Shown one piece after another: positions 37,138 to 45,927 of a stretch of DNA of 64,000 bases. The position numbers were made by a program, and so were the translations under genes. Source of the DNA: Anaerolineae bacterium (GTDB taxonomy: Bacteria; Chloroflexota; Anaerolineae; 4572-78; J111); contig JAJVIM010000006.1 of NCBI GenBank assembly GCA_022071955.1, positions 58,924-122,923 of the forward strand, in the 5' to 3' direction. Below the pieces are notes generated by a model, which was not told the origin of the DNA, searched no databases, and saw only the letters and a list, made by a program, of their open reading frames with translations. The first letter of the stretch is position 1; every line of letters starts with the position of its first letter.

Positions 37138-37830
37138 TCAGGCCGCCGGGCTGACCACCCACAGGGCGGCGGCCAGCTCGCTGCCAATCACCTGTTCGTG
37201 CTGGCCAATTTTCAGGCGCAGCGGCCCGTTGAACGGCGCGCGGTTGACCAGTTCAAAGTTTGCGCCGGGCACCAGTCCGATTTCGGCCAGGTATTGCAGC
37301 TTTTTGGACTCGCGGGTGCGAACGCGGGTAATTTTGCCTTTTTGGCCGGGGGGGATCACCGTCAGCGGTTTGTCGCCCAGTTCGGGCATAACGCCCTCGC
37401 GGGTGGGGATGGGGTCGCCGTGGGGGCAAGTGGTGGGATGGTTCATTAATTCATCCATCCGGTCCTCAAGAATCTGGTTGATGCCTTTTTGCAGGTTGTC
37501 GGCCTCGTCGTGGGCTTCGTGCCAGCCAAACCTGAGCACATCCACCAGAAATCGCTCCACCAACCGGTGCCGCCGAATATTGAGCAGCGCCACTTTTTTG
37601 CCGTAGGGGGTCAATTTGATGCCTTTGTAGGGCAGGTGGTCCACCAGCCCCACCTGATGCATGCGGCGTACCATCCGCACTGAAGCTGGGCCGGAAACGT
37701 TCAACTCCTCGGCCAACGCGGTGGTGCTGACCCAGGCTTCGCCCTGCCCCAGACGGTAGATTTCACCCAGGTAGTCGCGCATCGTGTCGCTGATTTTGTC
37801 TTCGGGAATGGGGAATTGTTCTTTTTTCAT
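37138..37830 (-). CDS. DtxR/MntR-family metal-responsive regulator with FeoA-like C-terminus
   Basis: About 230 residues. An N-terminal winged helix (about 15-75, TTALAEELNVSGPASVRMVRRM), a dimerisation/metal region with HRLVERFL and ADNLQKGINQILEDRMDE, and a C-terminal FeoA/SH3-like domain (about 150-230, GKITRVRTRESKKLQYLAEIG). The family represses uptake genes when bound to Fe(II) or Mn(II). Its targets are not visible; ferritin lies 4 kb away. ATG at 37830 has AAAGG five bases ahead. Confidence 0.92.
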   Translation of the reverse strand: MKKEQFPIPEDKISDTMRDYLGEIYRLGQGEAWVSTTALAEELNVSGPASVRMVRRMHQVGLVDHLPYKGIKLTPYGKKVALLNIRRHRLVERFLVDVLRFGWHEAHDEADNLQKGINQILEDRMDELMNHPTTCPHGDPIPTREGVMPELGDKPLTVIPPGQKGKITRVRTRESKKLQYLAEIGLVPGANFELVNRAPFNGPLRLKIGQHEQVIGSELAAALWVVSPAA

Positions 37831-37947
37831 GACCACCTTTAACCGGGCATTACGTCAAATTGCGCTGCTACTATAGCATCGAACGGGGTTTTTGTAAAGG
37901 AAAATTTATAAAAATTACGCACCTACCTCATCAGTAGTGCCGCATTT

Positions 37948-38118
37948 AACTGTAATCGCGTTATTTTGCCCTATCCCCCCTGGCCCCCCTTCCCCGAGGA
38001 AGGGGGGAATTTTATTGAATGGGTGTGGTTTGGGCGGCTACGCCGCCCAAACCACACCCAAAACTCTTTTCTCCCCCTTCTCCCTCCGGGAGAAGGGGGC
38101 CGGGGGGATGAGGGCAAA
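37948..38118. repeat. Nested palindromic element of about 170 bp
   Basis: Outer arms are imperfect inverted repeats: TTTTGCCCTATCCCCCCTGG near 37962 and its near-inverse ending in GATGAGGGCAAAT near 38118. Each arm carries its own hairpin (CCCCCCTTCCCC/GAGGAAGGGGGG; CCCCCTTCTCCC/GGGAGAAGGGGG), and the centre (38021-38059) is an 18-bp perfect palindrome with a three-base loop. A partial copy of the left end lies at 10794-10862. It fills most of the 37831-38242 gap. Confidence 0.75.
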
Positions 38119-38242
38119 TGAACCGCATCCCAAAAATTTAGTGCCTGTCCGCCCCTGAACTCCCAAATTGGGGGCTACCCTTGCGGGGCACAGGTGGGGC
38201 GGGGAGTGGGAGTATGTGTACCATGGATCGGCAGCGCCAAAG

Positions 38243-40921
38243 CTATTTCAACACCCAACTCTGGCCGCCGTCGCTGCTTTTGTACAGCCCGGAACCGGTG
38301 GCGGCAAAGACAATAGTGGGGTCGGTGGGATGAACAGCCGTCGATTTTACATAATGAGGATAGCCGGTATCGGGGTTAATGGCCAGCCCACTATTAATCC
38401 GCTGCCAGTTTTCGCCGCCATCGCTGCTTTTGAACATACCTTTGGAATCGGGTTCGCTTTCCAGCCCGCTGCCGGCGTAAACAATGGCCGGATTGCCGGG
38501 GGCGTAGCTGATAGCCGAATAAGCGGAGTCGGCCCCGCCATAGATCAGGCCGTCGCTCACCGAGCGAAAGTCAAAAGCGTTGTCGGTTTTGATAATCCCG
38601 GCCACAATCGAGTTGATACCGGCCAAATAAACGCCCGGCTGGGCGGGATGCGCGGCCAGCCCAAACGCGCCCTGGCCCACGTTGAACGGCAGCGGTGCAA
38701 AATTGCGTCCGCCATCGGTGGATTTGTAAATGGCCGCGGCCAGCCCGGCCACCAGCACCGTATCCGGGTTAAAAGGATCAACCACAATAGCGTGCAGCCG
38801 GGCCGCCCCCAGCCCCTCGCCGTATCCCTGCGACGTCCACGTTTCACCCTGATCGGTAGAAACCACCAGTTTTTCGCCAACGCCGGCAAACAACACATTG
38901 GGGTTGGCCGGGTGAACGGTAACCAGATCGACAACCCGGTTAGCCACCAGCCCGCTGGTTTTAGCCTCCCACGTGCTGCCGCCGTCCGTCGATTTGAGCA
39001 CCGCATTCCAGGTGGGCGCGTACAGCCGGGCCGGATTGCCGGGGTCGATGGTTAGCGCGGTCAACCCGGAACCGTCAAGATCAACCCTGGCCCAGGGGCC
39101 GTCGCCGCCGGTAACGCTTTTGTAAATGCCGTCGCGCTTGACCAAAGCGTACACTTCCAGCGGGTTTTTGGGGTTAATATCCACATCGATGACTTCCCGC
39201 CGGCCCAACTCCGCCACCGACTCCAGCGATTTGAGCGGCATTAGCGTTGGCCCCGCCGCCGGTTGCGGCCGGGCGACGACGGGCGAGGCCGCCGGCGTTG
39301 AAGTGCGGGTGAGGGTAGCCGTGGCCGTGGCCGCCAGCGGTGTGGGCGTGCTTGTTAACCGGCGGGTGGGCGTGGCCAGCACATCGGCTTTGGTGGTGGT
39401 GGGCGTGCGGGTTATTGGCGGGCCGGGCGTAACCGTGGGAAAGGATAGCGCCGTTGGCGATGGCGATGGTGACGGCGACTCGGTGGGGGTGGGCAGCACC
39501 GCTACAACCGCCGGAGCGGTCGGTTGGGCCCGAAACCTGGCCAGTCCCCCGGAATTGAACCACCACAAACCGCCTCCGCCGGCCAGCGTCAGCAGCAAAA
39601 TGGCCAGCAAAATCATCTCCAACCGCCCGCTGCGCCGCGACTTTTTGAGGCGAGTCCGGGTTACCAGCGTATCGGTAGAGGTGGAGGCGACCGCCGGAGC
39701 TTCCGCCGTTTGGGGCCGGGGAGGCGCCAGTTTCACCGGCTGGGTAGTGGTTAAATAATAGCGCGCCGGGCCAACAATCAGCACATCACCAGATTCAATG
39801 GGCGTCCATTGATCGCTCAAGCGCCAGTTGTTTAGCAGCGTGCCGTTGGCGCTGTGATTATCAAGCACAAAACAGCGACCGTTTTCCACTTTAATCCGGG
39901 CGTGCTGCCGGGAGACATTCGCATCATCAATCCAAATGTCCGCCTCGGGATGGCGGCCCAGCCACATCGGCTCGGTTGAACGGAGCGGGTAACCGTTGCC
40001 GCGCTGGTCAACCAGCCAAAACTCGGCCGGCGGTCCGGCCGGTATTGGCGCCGGCCGGGGCAACACCGGCTCCGGTCGGCCAGCCACCGGCTCCGGCCCG
40101 GGCGGCAGCGAGCGGGCAATGGCCTCGAGGCGTTTTTGCCATTCCGCCACCGACTGCGGGCGCATGTGCGGTTGGGTTTGCATGGCACTGATGATGGCCT
40201 GCGTGGTCTGCTGGCTGATGTTGGGGTTAGACAGGTTGGGCGGCTCAAATTTGGCGCTGCCGGCCAGCAAGCTCACGCTGTTGGGCGGTTTTTTGCCGGT
40301 GAGCACCGCGTAGAGCGTGGCTCCCAAACTGTAAATATCAGAGGCCGGGGTTGTGCCTTCGCCGCTATACTGCTCTGGCGGAGAAAAGCCGGGCGTAACC
40401 CCCTGCGCCCCGGCGGCAGTGTGGCTGTTGTGGCCCTCAAACTGGCGGGCAATGCCAAAATCCACCAGCACCGCCTTGCCCTGCGGCGTAATTTTAATAT
40501 TTTGGGGCTTGATGTCGCGGTGGATGATGGGCGGGTTTTGCTGGTGCAGGTAACTTACCGCCTGGCACACCTGGATCAAATAATCAACCGCTTCCGCCTC
40601 GGCCAGCGGGCCGCCCCGCCGCCGAATGATCTCCCACAGGTTGTCGCCTTCAATATAATCCATCACCAAATATTGCTGGCCTTCAAAACTAAAGTGATGG
40701 ATTACCCGTGGCAGCGCCGGGTGTCGCAGCCGGGCCAGCAACAGGGCTTCCTGTTTAAATTGGGCGACTCGATGGGGCGTTTGAAAGAAATTTTCTTTAA
40801 TGGCCACCGGCGTATTTAAATTGGTGTCAAAGGCGCGGTAAATGGCCCCCATGCCACCGTGGGCCAGCAGGCCATCAATCCGATAGCGGTTGACTAAAAC
40901 AGTATCTTCTGGGAGAGTCAT
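38243..40921 (-). CDS. Ser/Thr kinase - FHA - membrane segment - BNR/Ycf48-like repeat protein
   Basis: An 892-residue single chain with four parts. Kinase at about 12-275 (HGGMG loop, Lys 42, HRDIKPQN with Asp 136, DFG 154-156). An FHA domain near 315-390 (LGRHPEADIWI, VSRQHARI, NHSANGT). One membrane segment (MILLAILLLTLAGGGGLWWF) followed by a Pro/Thr linker. An outer region (about 560-892) with repeated S-x-D-x-G-x-x-W/F motifs (STDQGETW, STDGGRNF, SSDGGENW, SSDGGQSW), typical of BNR or Ycf48-like beta-propellers. It looks like a transmembrane receptor kinase that also reads phosphothreonine. Confidence 0.93.
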   Translation of the reverse strand: MTLPEDTVLVNRYRIDGLLAHGGMGAIYRAFDTNLNTPVAIKENFFQTPHRVAQFKQEALLLARLRHPALPRVIHHFSFEGQQYLVMDYIEGDNLWEIIRRRGGPLAEAEAVDYLIQVCQAVSYLHQQNPPIIHRDIKPQNIKITPQGKAVLVDFGIARQFEGHNSHTAAGAQGVTPGFSPPEQYSGEGTTPASDIYSLGATLYAVLTGKKPPNSVSLLAGSAKFEPPNLSNPNISQQTTQAIISAMQTQPHMRPQSVAEWQKRLEAIARSLPPGPEPVAGRPEPVLPRPAPIPAGPPAEFWLVDQRGNGYPLRSTEPMWLGRHPEADIWIDDANVSRQHARIKVENGRCFVLDNHSANGTLLNNWRLSDQWTPIESGDVLIVGPARYYLTTTQPVKLAPPRPQTAEAPAVASTSTDTLVTRTRLKKSRRSGRLEMILLAILLLTLAGGGGLWWFNSGGLARFRAQPTAPAVVAVLPTPTESPSPSPSPTALSFPTVTPGPPITRTPTTTKADVLATPTRRLTSTPTPLAATATATLTRTSTPAASPVVARPQPAAGPTLMPLKSLESVAELGRREVIDVDINPKNPLEVYALVKRDGIYKSVTGGDGPWARVDLDGSGLTALTIDPGNPARLYAPTWNAVLKSTDGGSTWEAKTSGLVANRVVDLVTVHPANPNVLFAGVGEKLVVSTDQGETWTSQGYGEGLGAARLHAIVVDPFNPDTVLVAGLAAAIYKSTDGGRNFAPLPFNVGQGAFGLAAHPAQPGVYLAGINSIVAGIIKTDNAFDFRSVSDGLIYGGADSAYSAISYAPGNPAIVYAGSGLESEPDSKGMFKSSDGGENWQRINSGLAINPDTGYPHYVKSTAVHPTDPTIVFAATGSGLYKSSDGGQSWVLK

Positions 40922-41093
40922 GGGTTCACTATTATAATGTACAACACACGTAAAATTTGGCCGCTATTATAGCATGGGCCCTTCTTATTTGAACAAAACT
41001 CCCGAAAGTAAATCGGCCTAAAAAATTAGCCAAACCTGCCCAAACTGTGTTAAACTGTCTCGTTGCAGTCAATCATAATTTCTTTGAGGAACG

Positions 41094-41678
41094 ATGACCG
41101 AAAGTAGCGCGCTGCGGGTTTTGATCGCAGATGATGAAGCCGTAATCAGAATGGGGCTGTCGCAAATGGTGGCCAATTTGGGGCACAGAGTGATTGCCAC
41201 CGCGGCTAACGGCGTGGACACCCTGGCCAAAACCAATGAGCTTAAACCCCAACTGCTGCTGCTCGATATCAAAATGCCGGAAATGGACGGGCTGACGGTG
41301 GCCGAAATTTTGCAGGCCGAAATGCCCCTGCCTATTGTTATGCTCACGGCTTACAGCGAGCGTGGCCTGATTGAACGGGCGGCCAACGCTTCGGTGATGG
41401 GCTACCTGGTAAAACCGATCCATGAAAACAAGCTGGGGCCGGCCATCGAGGTGGCCATTGCCCGCTTTGAAGTGATGCAGGCCAAAGCTCAGGAAGTATA
41501 CCGCCTGCGCGGCCAACTGGAGGCCCGCAATCTGGTGGATGCGGCCAAACAAATTTTGGTTACCACCGGCCTGTCAGAAGCCGAAGCCTACAAACGGCTG
41601 CAAATGACCGCCCGGCGCAAGCGGCTCACAATGCGTCAGGTAGCCGAGGCTGTCATTGCCGTGGGCCAAAACGTGTAA
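41094..41678 (+). CDS. ANTAR-domain response regulator (RNA-binding antiterminator)
   Basis: A 194-residue protein: receiver domain (about 7-120; acidic pocket DDE, phosphoacceptor Asp 58 in LLLLDIKMPEMDG, Lys in YLVKP), a short coiled coil, then an ANTAR domain (about 135-190, EARNLVDAAKQILVTTGLSE and LQMTARRKRLTMRQVAEAV). ANTAR proteins such as AmiR, NasR and EutV bind two-hairpin motifs in leader RNAs and prevent termination. The very next transcription unit is amtB, and between them is a leader with a strong terminator, so amtB-glnA is the likely target (inference). No cognate kinase is adjacent. SD GAGGAA precedes the ATG. Confidence 0.93.
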   Translation: MTESSALRVLIADDEAVIRMGLSQMVANLGHRVIATAANGVDTLAKTNELKPQLLLLDIKMPEMDGLTVAEILQAEMPLPIVMLTAYSERGLIERAANASVMGYLVKPIHENKLGPAIEVAIARFEVMQAKAQEVYRLRGQLEARNLVDAAKQILVTTGLSEAEAYKRLQMTARRKRLTMRQVAEAVIAVGQNV

Positions 41679-41732
41679 ATTTCGCGGTTTTTTTTCAAAC
41701 CTTAAAATTTTAGAACAAAACCAAATTTCGGC

Positions 41733-41761
41733 TTGACAAAAAAATTGAACTCTGCTAATAT
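41733..41761 (+). promoter_or_regulatory. Sigma70-like promoter for the amtB operon
   Basis: TTGACA and TAATAT with a 17-base spacer. It lies downstream of the ANTAR gene and upstream of the leader terminator, so transcripts from it must pass the terminator to reach amtB. Confidence 0.7.
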
Positions 41762-41767
41762 TTGGCG

Positions 41768-41896
41768 CGTTAGCTAACAATAAAAAATACCAACTCTTTT
41801 GAGCGGCCGAGAAGCCCTCAGTCACGAGTACGAATTCGTGATTGGGGGCTTTTTTATTTCGCTCGCAGGACCAACCTAGTTTAAGGAGAAGAAAAG
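41768..41896 (+). promoter_or_regulatory. amtB leader with mutually exclusive antiterminator and terminator hairpins
   Basis: The leader predicted from the promoter at 41733 contains a small hairpin at 41801-41819: arms GAG/CTC and GGC/GCC with one bulged C and a six-base loop CGAGAA. Its 3' arm (41814-41819) is also the base of the 16-bp terminator stem at 41812-41851, so the two cannot form together. This is the layout used by ANTAR-controlled leaders. The loop has G at position four as in the known motif but C rather than A at position one, and I could not identify the first of the usual two hairpins with confidence. Confidence 0.55.
41812..41859 (+). terminator. Strong terminator in the amtB leader
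   Basis: A 16-bp stem (with two G-U pairs), AAGCCCTCAGTCACGA paired with TCGTGATTGGGGGCTT, an eight-base loop, then TTTTATTT. It lies 37 bases before the amtB ATG and after the amtB promoter. It could also end the ANTAR transcript. Confidence 0.85.
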
Positions 41897-43309
41897 ATGG
41901 TATCAAAAATATTAAAACGATCATTGCCGATTGCCATAGTTCTGAGTTTGGTTACTGTTAGCTGGGCCTTTGCCCAGGAAGAAGATCCGCCAGTAGGCGA
42001 TGTCGTCCGCCAGTTGGATACCATCTGGCTGCTGGTTACGGCGTTTCTGGTGTTCTTTATGCAGGCCGGTTTTGCAATGGTAGAAAGCGGTTACAGCCGG
42101 GCTAAAAACGCCGCCAACCTGATGTTGAAAAACTTGATGGACTTTTGCGCGGCCAGCGTTCTCTTTTTTGTTATTGGTTACGGCCTGATGTACGGCACCT
42201 CTGCCGGCGGGTTCATTGGCACCGACAACTTTTTCCTGAGCGGCATCGGCTACGATGCCGGCAGCGGCTATGCCTGGGCCGGCTTTCTGTTCCAGTTGGT
42301 CTTTGCCGGTACGGCGGCCACCATTGTTTCCGGGGCCGTGGCCGAACGCTTCAGTTTTCCGGCCTACCTGGTTTACAGCGCTGTGCTTACGGGCTTAATT
42401 TACCCCGTTTCCGGCCACTGGCACTGGGGCGGCGGCTGGCTGTTTCAGATGGGCTTCATCGATTTTGCCGGCTCCACCATTGTGCACAGCGTTGGCGGCT
42501 GGGCCGCCCTGGCCGGCGCGATAATGGTTGGCCCGCGTATTGGTAAATTCAACAAAGATGGCAGCAGCAACGTAATTCCCGGCCACAGCATTACCCTGGC
42601 GGCGCTGGGTGTGTTCATCCTCTGGTTTGGTTGGTTTGGCTTTAACCCCGGCAGCACCCTGTACGGGATGAACCCCGGCATCGGCTTTGTGGCCGTAACC
42701 ACCAACATCGCTGCCGCCGGCGGCGCGCTGTCGGCCCTGATTGTCTACTGGATCAAGAGCGGCCACCCTTCTACCGAAATGGCGCTTAACGGCGTGCTGG
42801 GCGGGCTGGTTGGCATTACCGCCGGCTGCGCCAGCGTTACCCCGATGGGGGCGTTGATCATCGGCCTGGGCGGTGGGATTGTGGTTGTGTATGGCCTTGA
42901 GTTTGTTGAACGTGTCCTGAAAGTTGACGACCCGGTTGGCGCGGTGGCCGTTCACGCTTTTTCCGGCGTGTGGGGTACCCTGGCAGTGGGGCTGTTTGCG
43001 GCCCCAGCGGCCGGCGGGCTGACTGCTATGGGCGAAGTTGCCGGCCTGTTTTACGGCGGCGGCTTTAGCCAGCTCATCACCCAGTTTATCGGCGTCGTCG
43101 CCATCGGCGGCTGGTCATTTGTAACAATGATGGGCGTTTTCTACCTGCTCAAAGTGACGATGGGCATCCGCGTTCCTACCTCGGTGGAACTGGAAGGGTT
43201 GGACATTACCGAACACGGCACCATCAGCTACCCGGAATTTGGTACCCGCGTTGTCAACACCAAACCCGGCGAACGGATTATGATGCCGGTTGTCGATACC
43301 GCCAGCTAA
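41897..43309 (+). CDS. amtB: Ammonium transporter (Amt family)
   Basis: A 470-residue channel protein. A signal peptide (LPIAIVLSLVTVSWAFA) precedes about 11 membrane segments. Family motifs: FMQAGFAMVESGYSRAKNAANLMLKNLMDF, VYSAVLTGLIYPVSGHWHWG with pore His, and FGWFGFNPGS. It imports ammonium across the inner membrane. The cytoplasmic C-terminus normally contacts a PII protein (GlnK), but the next gene is not PII. AAGGAG lies eight bases before the ATG. It heads a unit with an unknown gene and glnA. Confidence 0.97.
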   Translation: MVSKILKRSLPIAIVLSLVTVSWAFAQEEDPPVGDVVRQLDTIWLLVTAFLVFFMQAGFAMVESGYSRAKNAANLMLKNLMDFCAASVLFFVIGYGLMYGTSAGGFIGTDNFFLSGIGYDAGSGYAWAGFLFQLVFAGTAATIVSGAVAERFSFPAYLVYSAVLTGLIYPVSGHWHWGGGWLFQMGFIDFAGSTIVHSVGGWAALAGAIMVGPRIGKFNKDGSSNVIPGHSITLAALGVFILWFGWFGFNPGSTLYGMNPGIGFVAVTTNIAAAGGALSALIVYWIKSGHPSTEMALNGVLGGLVGITAGCASVTPMGALIIGLGGGIVVVYGLEFVERVLKVDDPVGAVAVHAFSGVWGTLAVGLFAAPAAGGLTAMGEVAGLFYGGGFSQLITQFIGVVAIGGWSFVTMMGVFYLLKVTMGIRVPTSVELEGLDITEHGTISYPEFGTRVVNTKPGERIMMPVVDTAS

Positions 43310-43391
43310 GCAAACCTGCACCGTACCGGGGTTGGGCCTGCCAGCAGGTTCAACCCCGGTTTCACCCTGGCTACCTCAAGGAGAGAGTTTG

Positions 43392-44354
43392 ATGAAGGTA
43401 TTATTAGAGCAAAATGGTGGTAAAAACAGCAGCGAAGTGCCGTATTTTGCCGTAGTAGAAATTTCCACCATCTCGGTTGACCGCGATCACGCCTTTCGGG
43501 TGCCAATCCATCTCACCAAAAACGGCACCAGCAAATACAACGCCGAAGTTTGCGGTTTTAGAGTAGAAGGACGCTCGCCGGAAGAAGTTGAAGGGCTGGT
43601 AGAAAAACTTGTGCCCGGCCTGGTCAATATGGCCCGCCTGCCTACTTATGTTTTTGTGGCTCGCCGCTCGCACCAGATGTACCCGGTGTACACCGTTGGC
43701 GACGAAGTATTTGTGACCACGCCCGGCGGCCCCCTGTTCCGCCATGTTGAACTGGCCAAAATTCGGGACTACTTAACCGAGTATCTGCACACGGTTGGCG
43801 AACTGGGCGTGCCCGGCAAAAGCGAAAAATTGCACGTGCGCGGCGTCCATCGCCTGTCGTTGCAATTGATTCGGCCCCTGTTTTATTTGAAAAAACGGGG
43901 CGAAAACGGCCACGAAAACGAATTTTGGGCGCCGGTCTTCCCCTCAATGACCTCCGACGCTATCTACACTTATGCCGCCAGCGGCCGCCGGGAAGTTGAG
44001 TTGGACAAAGGTTACGAAGTTTTTTCTCTGCGCCATCAGGTGGCCCTGGCCCTTATCGCCGACAAACGGCTCAATGACGAGGCCGACCTGCGCGCCGACC
44101 GGTTGCTGCCGGAATATTTTGAACGGGTCAAAGAAAATCTCAGCCCGCTATCCAGCAAACTGGTTCAAAACGGCATGGAAATGCCCATTTACAAAGCCCG
44201 ATCCAAAGTTGCGGCTGTCGAATATCGTGACGCAGAAGATCGCTACAGTTTTTATGTGGGTACAGACCTGGAAGACCTGCGGCTGCGCGCCGCCAAAGAT
44301 TTGGTGCGCCGCGGTTTGACGGCCAGTGTTGATACAGTTAAAGTTGTTGGCTAA
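43392..44354 (+). CDS. Unknown 320-residue protein between amtB and glnA
   Basis: Not recognised. From the ATG at 43392, which has AAGGAGAG eight bases ahead, the protein is soluble, without signal or membrane segments. An N-terminal region (about 14-100) has a beta-rich pattern (PYFAVVEISTISVDRDHAFRV) and PTYVFVARRSHQMYPVYTVG; the middle is charged (VELAKIRDYLTEYLHTVGEL, GVHRLSLQLIRPLFYLKKRG); the C-terminus has YRDAEDRYSFYVGTDLEDLR. It lacks the T-loop Tyr motif of PII. Position inside the ammonium/GS unit, where glnK would often lie, implies a role in nitrogen uptake or its control (inference). Confidence 0.8.
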   Translation: MKVLLEQNGGKNSSEVPYFAVVEISTISVDRDHAFRVPIHLTKNGTSKYNAEVCGFRVEGRSPEEVEGLVEKLVPGLVNMARLPTYVFVARRSHQMYPVYTVGDEVFVTTPGGPLFRHVELAKIRDYLTEYLHTVGELGVPGKSEKLHVRGVHRLSLQLIRPLFYLKKRGENGHENEFWAPVFPSMTSDAIYTYAASGRREVELDKGYEVFSLRHQVALALIADKRLNDEADLRADRLLPEYFERVKENLSPLSSKLVQNGMEMPIYKARSKVAAVEYRDAEDRYSFYVGTDLEDLRLRAAKDLVRRGLTASVDTVKVVG

Positions 44355-44423
44355 CCAGGCATCAGCCCTGGTCACTATAAAATTTTTCTGCAAATTCTTT
44401 CAAAGGAGAATCAAAGAAGTAAA

Positions 44424-45854
44424 ATGGCACAATCAGTAAAAGAAGTTCTCGATACAATCAAAGCCAAAGACATCAAAATGGTCGATTTTCGTTTCACCGA
44501 CCTTTTTGGTGTCTGGCAGCACTTCAGCGTGTCTACCCAACAGGTAGATGAAGATACGTTTGAAGAAGGGTTGGGCTTTGATGGGTCATCCATCCGCGGT
44601 TTCCAAACCATTGACCAATCAGACATGATTTTGATCCCGGATGTGTCGACCGCATTCGTTGACCCCATCTTTGAAATCCCCACCATGGTCATTGTCTGCG
44701 ATGTGTACGACCCCATCACCCGCCAGGCCTACAGCCGCGATCCGCGCAACGTAGCCAAAAAGGCCGAAGCCTACCTCAAGAAAACTGGCATCGCCGATAC
44801 CTCTTTCTTTGGCCCGGAACCGGAATTCTTTTTGTTCGACAGCGTGCGCTACGGCGGCGGCACCAACTCCGGCTACTACTTTGTTGACAGCCCCGAAGGC
44901 TTTTGGAACAGCGGCGCGGAACTGAGCCGACTTGGCCCCAACCTGGGCGGTCAAATCCCGGCCAAACGCGGCTACTTCCCCGTGCCGCCCACCGACACGC
45001 TGCAAGATGTTCGCAGCAAAATGGTGCTGGCTATGGAATCCATCGGCATTGTGGTTGAAGTTCACCACCACGAAGTTGGCACCGCTGGTCAGTGTGAAAT
45101 CGATATGAAGTTCCAGCCGCTCACCAAAATGGCCGACCAGGTGCAGGCGTACAAATATCTCATCAAAAATGTGGCCCGCCAGCACGGCATGAGCGCCACC
45201 TTTATGCCCAAACCACTCTTTGGCGATAACGGCTCTGGTATGCACGTTCACCAAAGCCTGTGGAAGGGTAATAACACCGTGATGTTTGATGACGCCGGTT
45301 ACGCCCAGCTCAGCGATATCGCCCGCTACTACATTGGCGGCTTGCTCAAACACGCGCCGGCGATTCTGGCCTTTGCCGCCCCCGGCACCAACAGCTACAA
45401 ACGGCTGGTGCCCGGCTACGAAGCCCCCATCAACCTGGTGTACTCGCAGCGCAACCGCTCGGCCATCTGCCGCATTCCGATGTACTCGTCCAGCCCCAAA
45501 GCCAAACGCATCGAGTTCCGCGCCCCGGACCCCAGCGCCAACCCCTACCTCTGCTTTGCCGCGCTGCTCATGGCCGGCCTCGACGGCATCCAGAACCAGA
45601 TCGATCCCGGTGAACCGATTGACAAAGACCTGTACGATCTGCCCGCAGAAGAAGCGGCCGCCATCACCAACACCCCCGGCAGCCTCGATGCCGTGTTGGC
45701 CGCGCTGGAAGAAGACCACGAATTCCTGCTGCAGGGTGATGTCTTTACGCCCGACGTAATTGAAGCTTACGTTAACTACAAACGCGCCGAGGAAGTAGAC
45801 CCTGTTCGCCTGCGGCCGCATCCCCACGAATATATGCTGTACTTTGATAGCTGA
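44424..45854 (+). CDS. glnA: Glutamine synthetase, type I with adenylylation site
   Basis: A 476-residue GSI. Motifs: [10 protein letters not shown] (52-61), the metal/glutamate site [10 protein letters not shown] (130-139), [17 protein letters not shown], the ATP site [18 protein letters not shown], and [11 protein letters not shown]. The segment [10 protein letters not shown] puts Tyr 404 in the position of the adenylylated Tyr of enteric GS. It makes glutamine from glutamate, ammonium and ATP. The matching adenylyltransferase gene is 9 kb away at 54875. A terminator follows 15 bases after the stop. A long antisense frame within this gene is a codon-bias shadow. Confidence 0.98.
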   Translation: MAQSVKEVLDTIKAKDIKMVDFRFTDLFGVWQHFSVSTQQVDEDTFEEGLGFDGSSIRGFQTIDQSDMILIPDVSTAFVDPIFEIPTMVIVCDVYDPITRQAYSRDPRNVAKKAEAYLKKTGIADTSFFGPEPEFFLFDSVRYGGGTNSGYYFVDSPEGFWNSGAELSRLGPNLGGQIPAKRGYFPVPPTDTLQDVRSKMVLAMESIGIVVEVHHHEVGTAGQCEIDMKFQPLTKMADQVQAYKYLIKNVARQHGMSATFMPKPLFGDNGSGMHVHQSLWKGNNTVMFDDAGYAQLSDIARYYIGGLLKHAPAILAFAAPGTNSYKRLVPGYEAPINLVYSQRNRSAICRIPMYSSSPKAKRIEFRAPDPSANPYLCFAALLMAGLDGIQNQIDPGEPIDKDLYDLPAEEAAAITNTPGSLDAVLAALEEDHEFLLQGDVFTPDVIEAYVNYKRAEEVDPVRLRPHPHEYMLYFDS

Positions 45855-45868
45855 GCTGTATCGCAACT

Positions 45869-45903
45869 AAAAACAGGGCGACGGTGTTCCGTCGCCCTGT
45901 TTT
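45869..45903. terminator. Bidirectional terminator after glnA
   Basis: A 15-bp perfect stem AAAACAGGGCGACGG and inverse around TGTT, with flanking T residues. It ends glnA and also the converging FemAB-like gene. Confidence 0.95.
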
Positions 45904-45927
45904 GTTTTGGGAGATGAGGGGAAAAAT

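Noticed and set aside
41768..41811. First ANTAR hexaloop hairpin, including the palindrome GTTAGCTAAC
   Set aside because: No stem with a six-base A/G loop could be placed here by eye; only the second hairpin is reported, with a mismatch at loop position one.
43290..43391. Earlier start for the unknown gene, overlapping amtB
   Set aside because: The ATG at 43392 has a clear SD, and the upstream part overlaps the amtB end and looks non-coding.
43392..44354. Possible PII (GlnK) protein
   Set aside because: The product is about three times too long and lacks the T-loop Tyr and the PII motifs.
44619..45866. Long open frame (415 codons) antisense to glnA
   Set aside because: glnA is certain from motifs; the antisense frame has no recognisable domain and follows from GC-rich codon bias.
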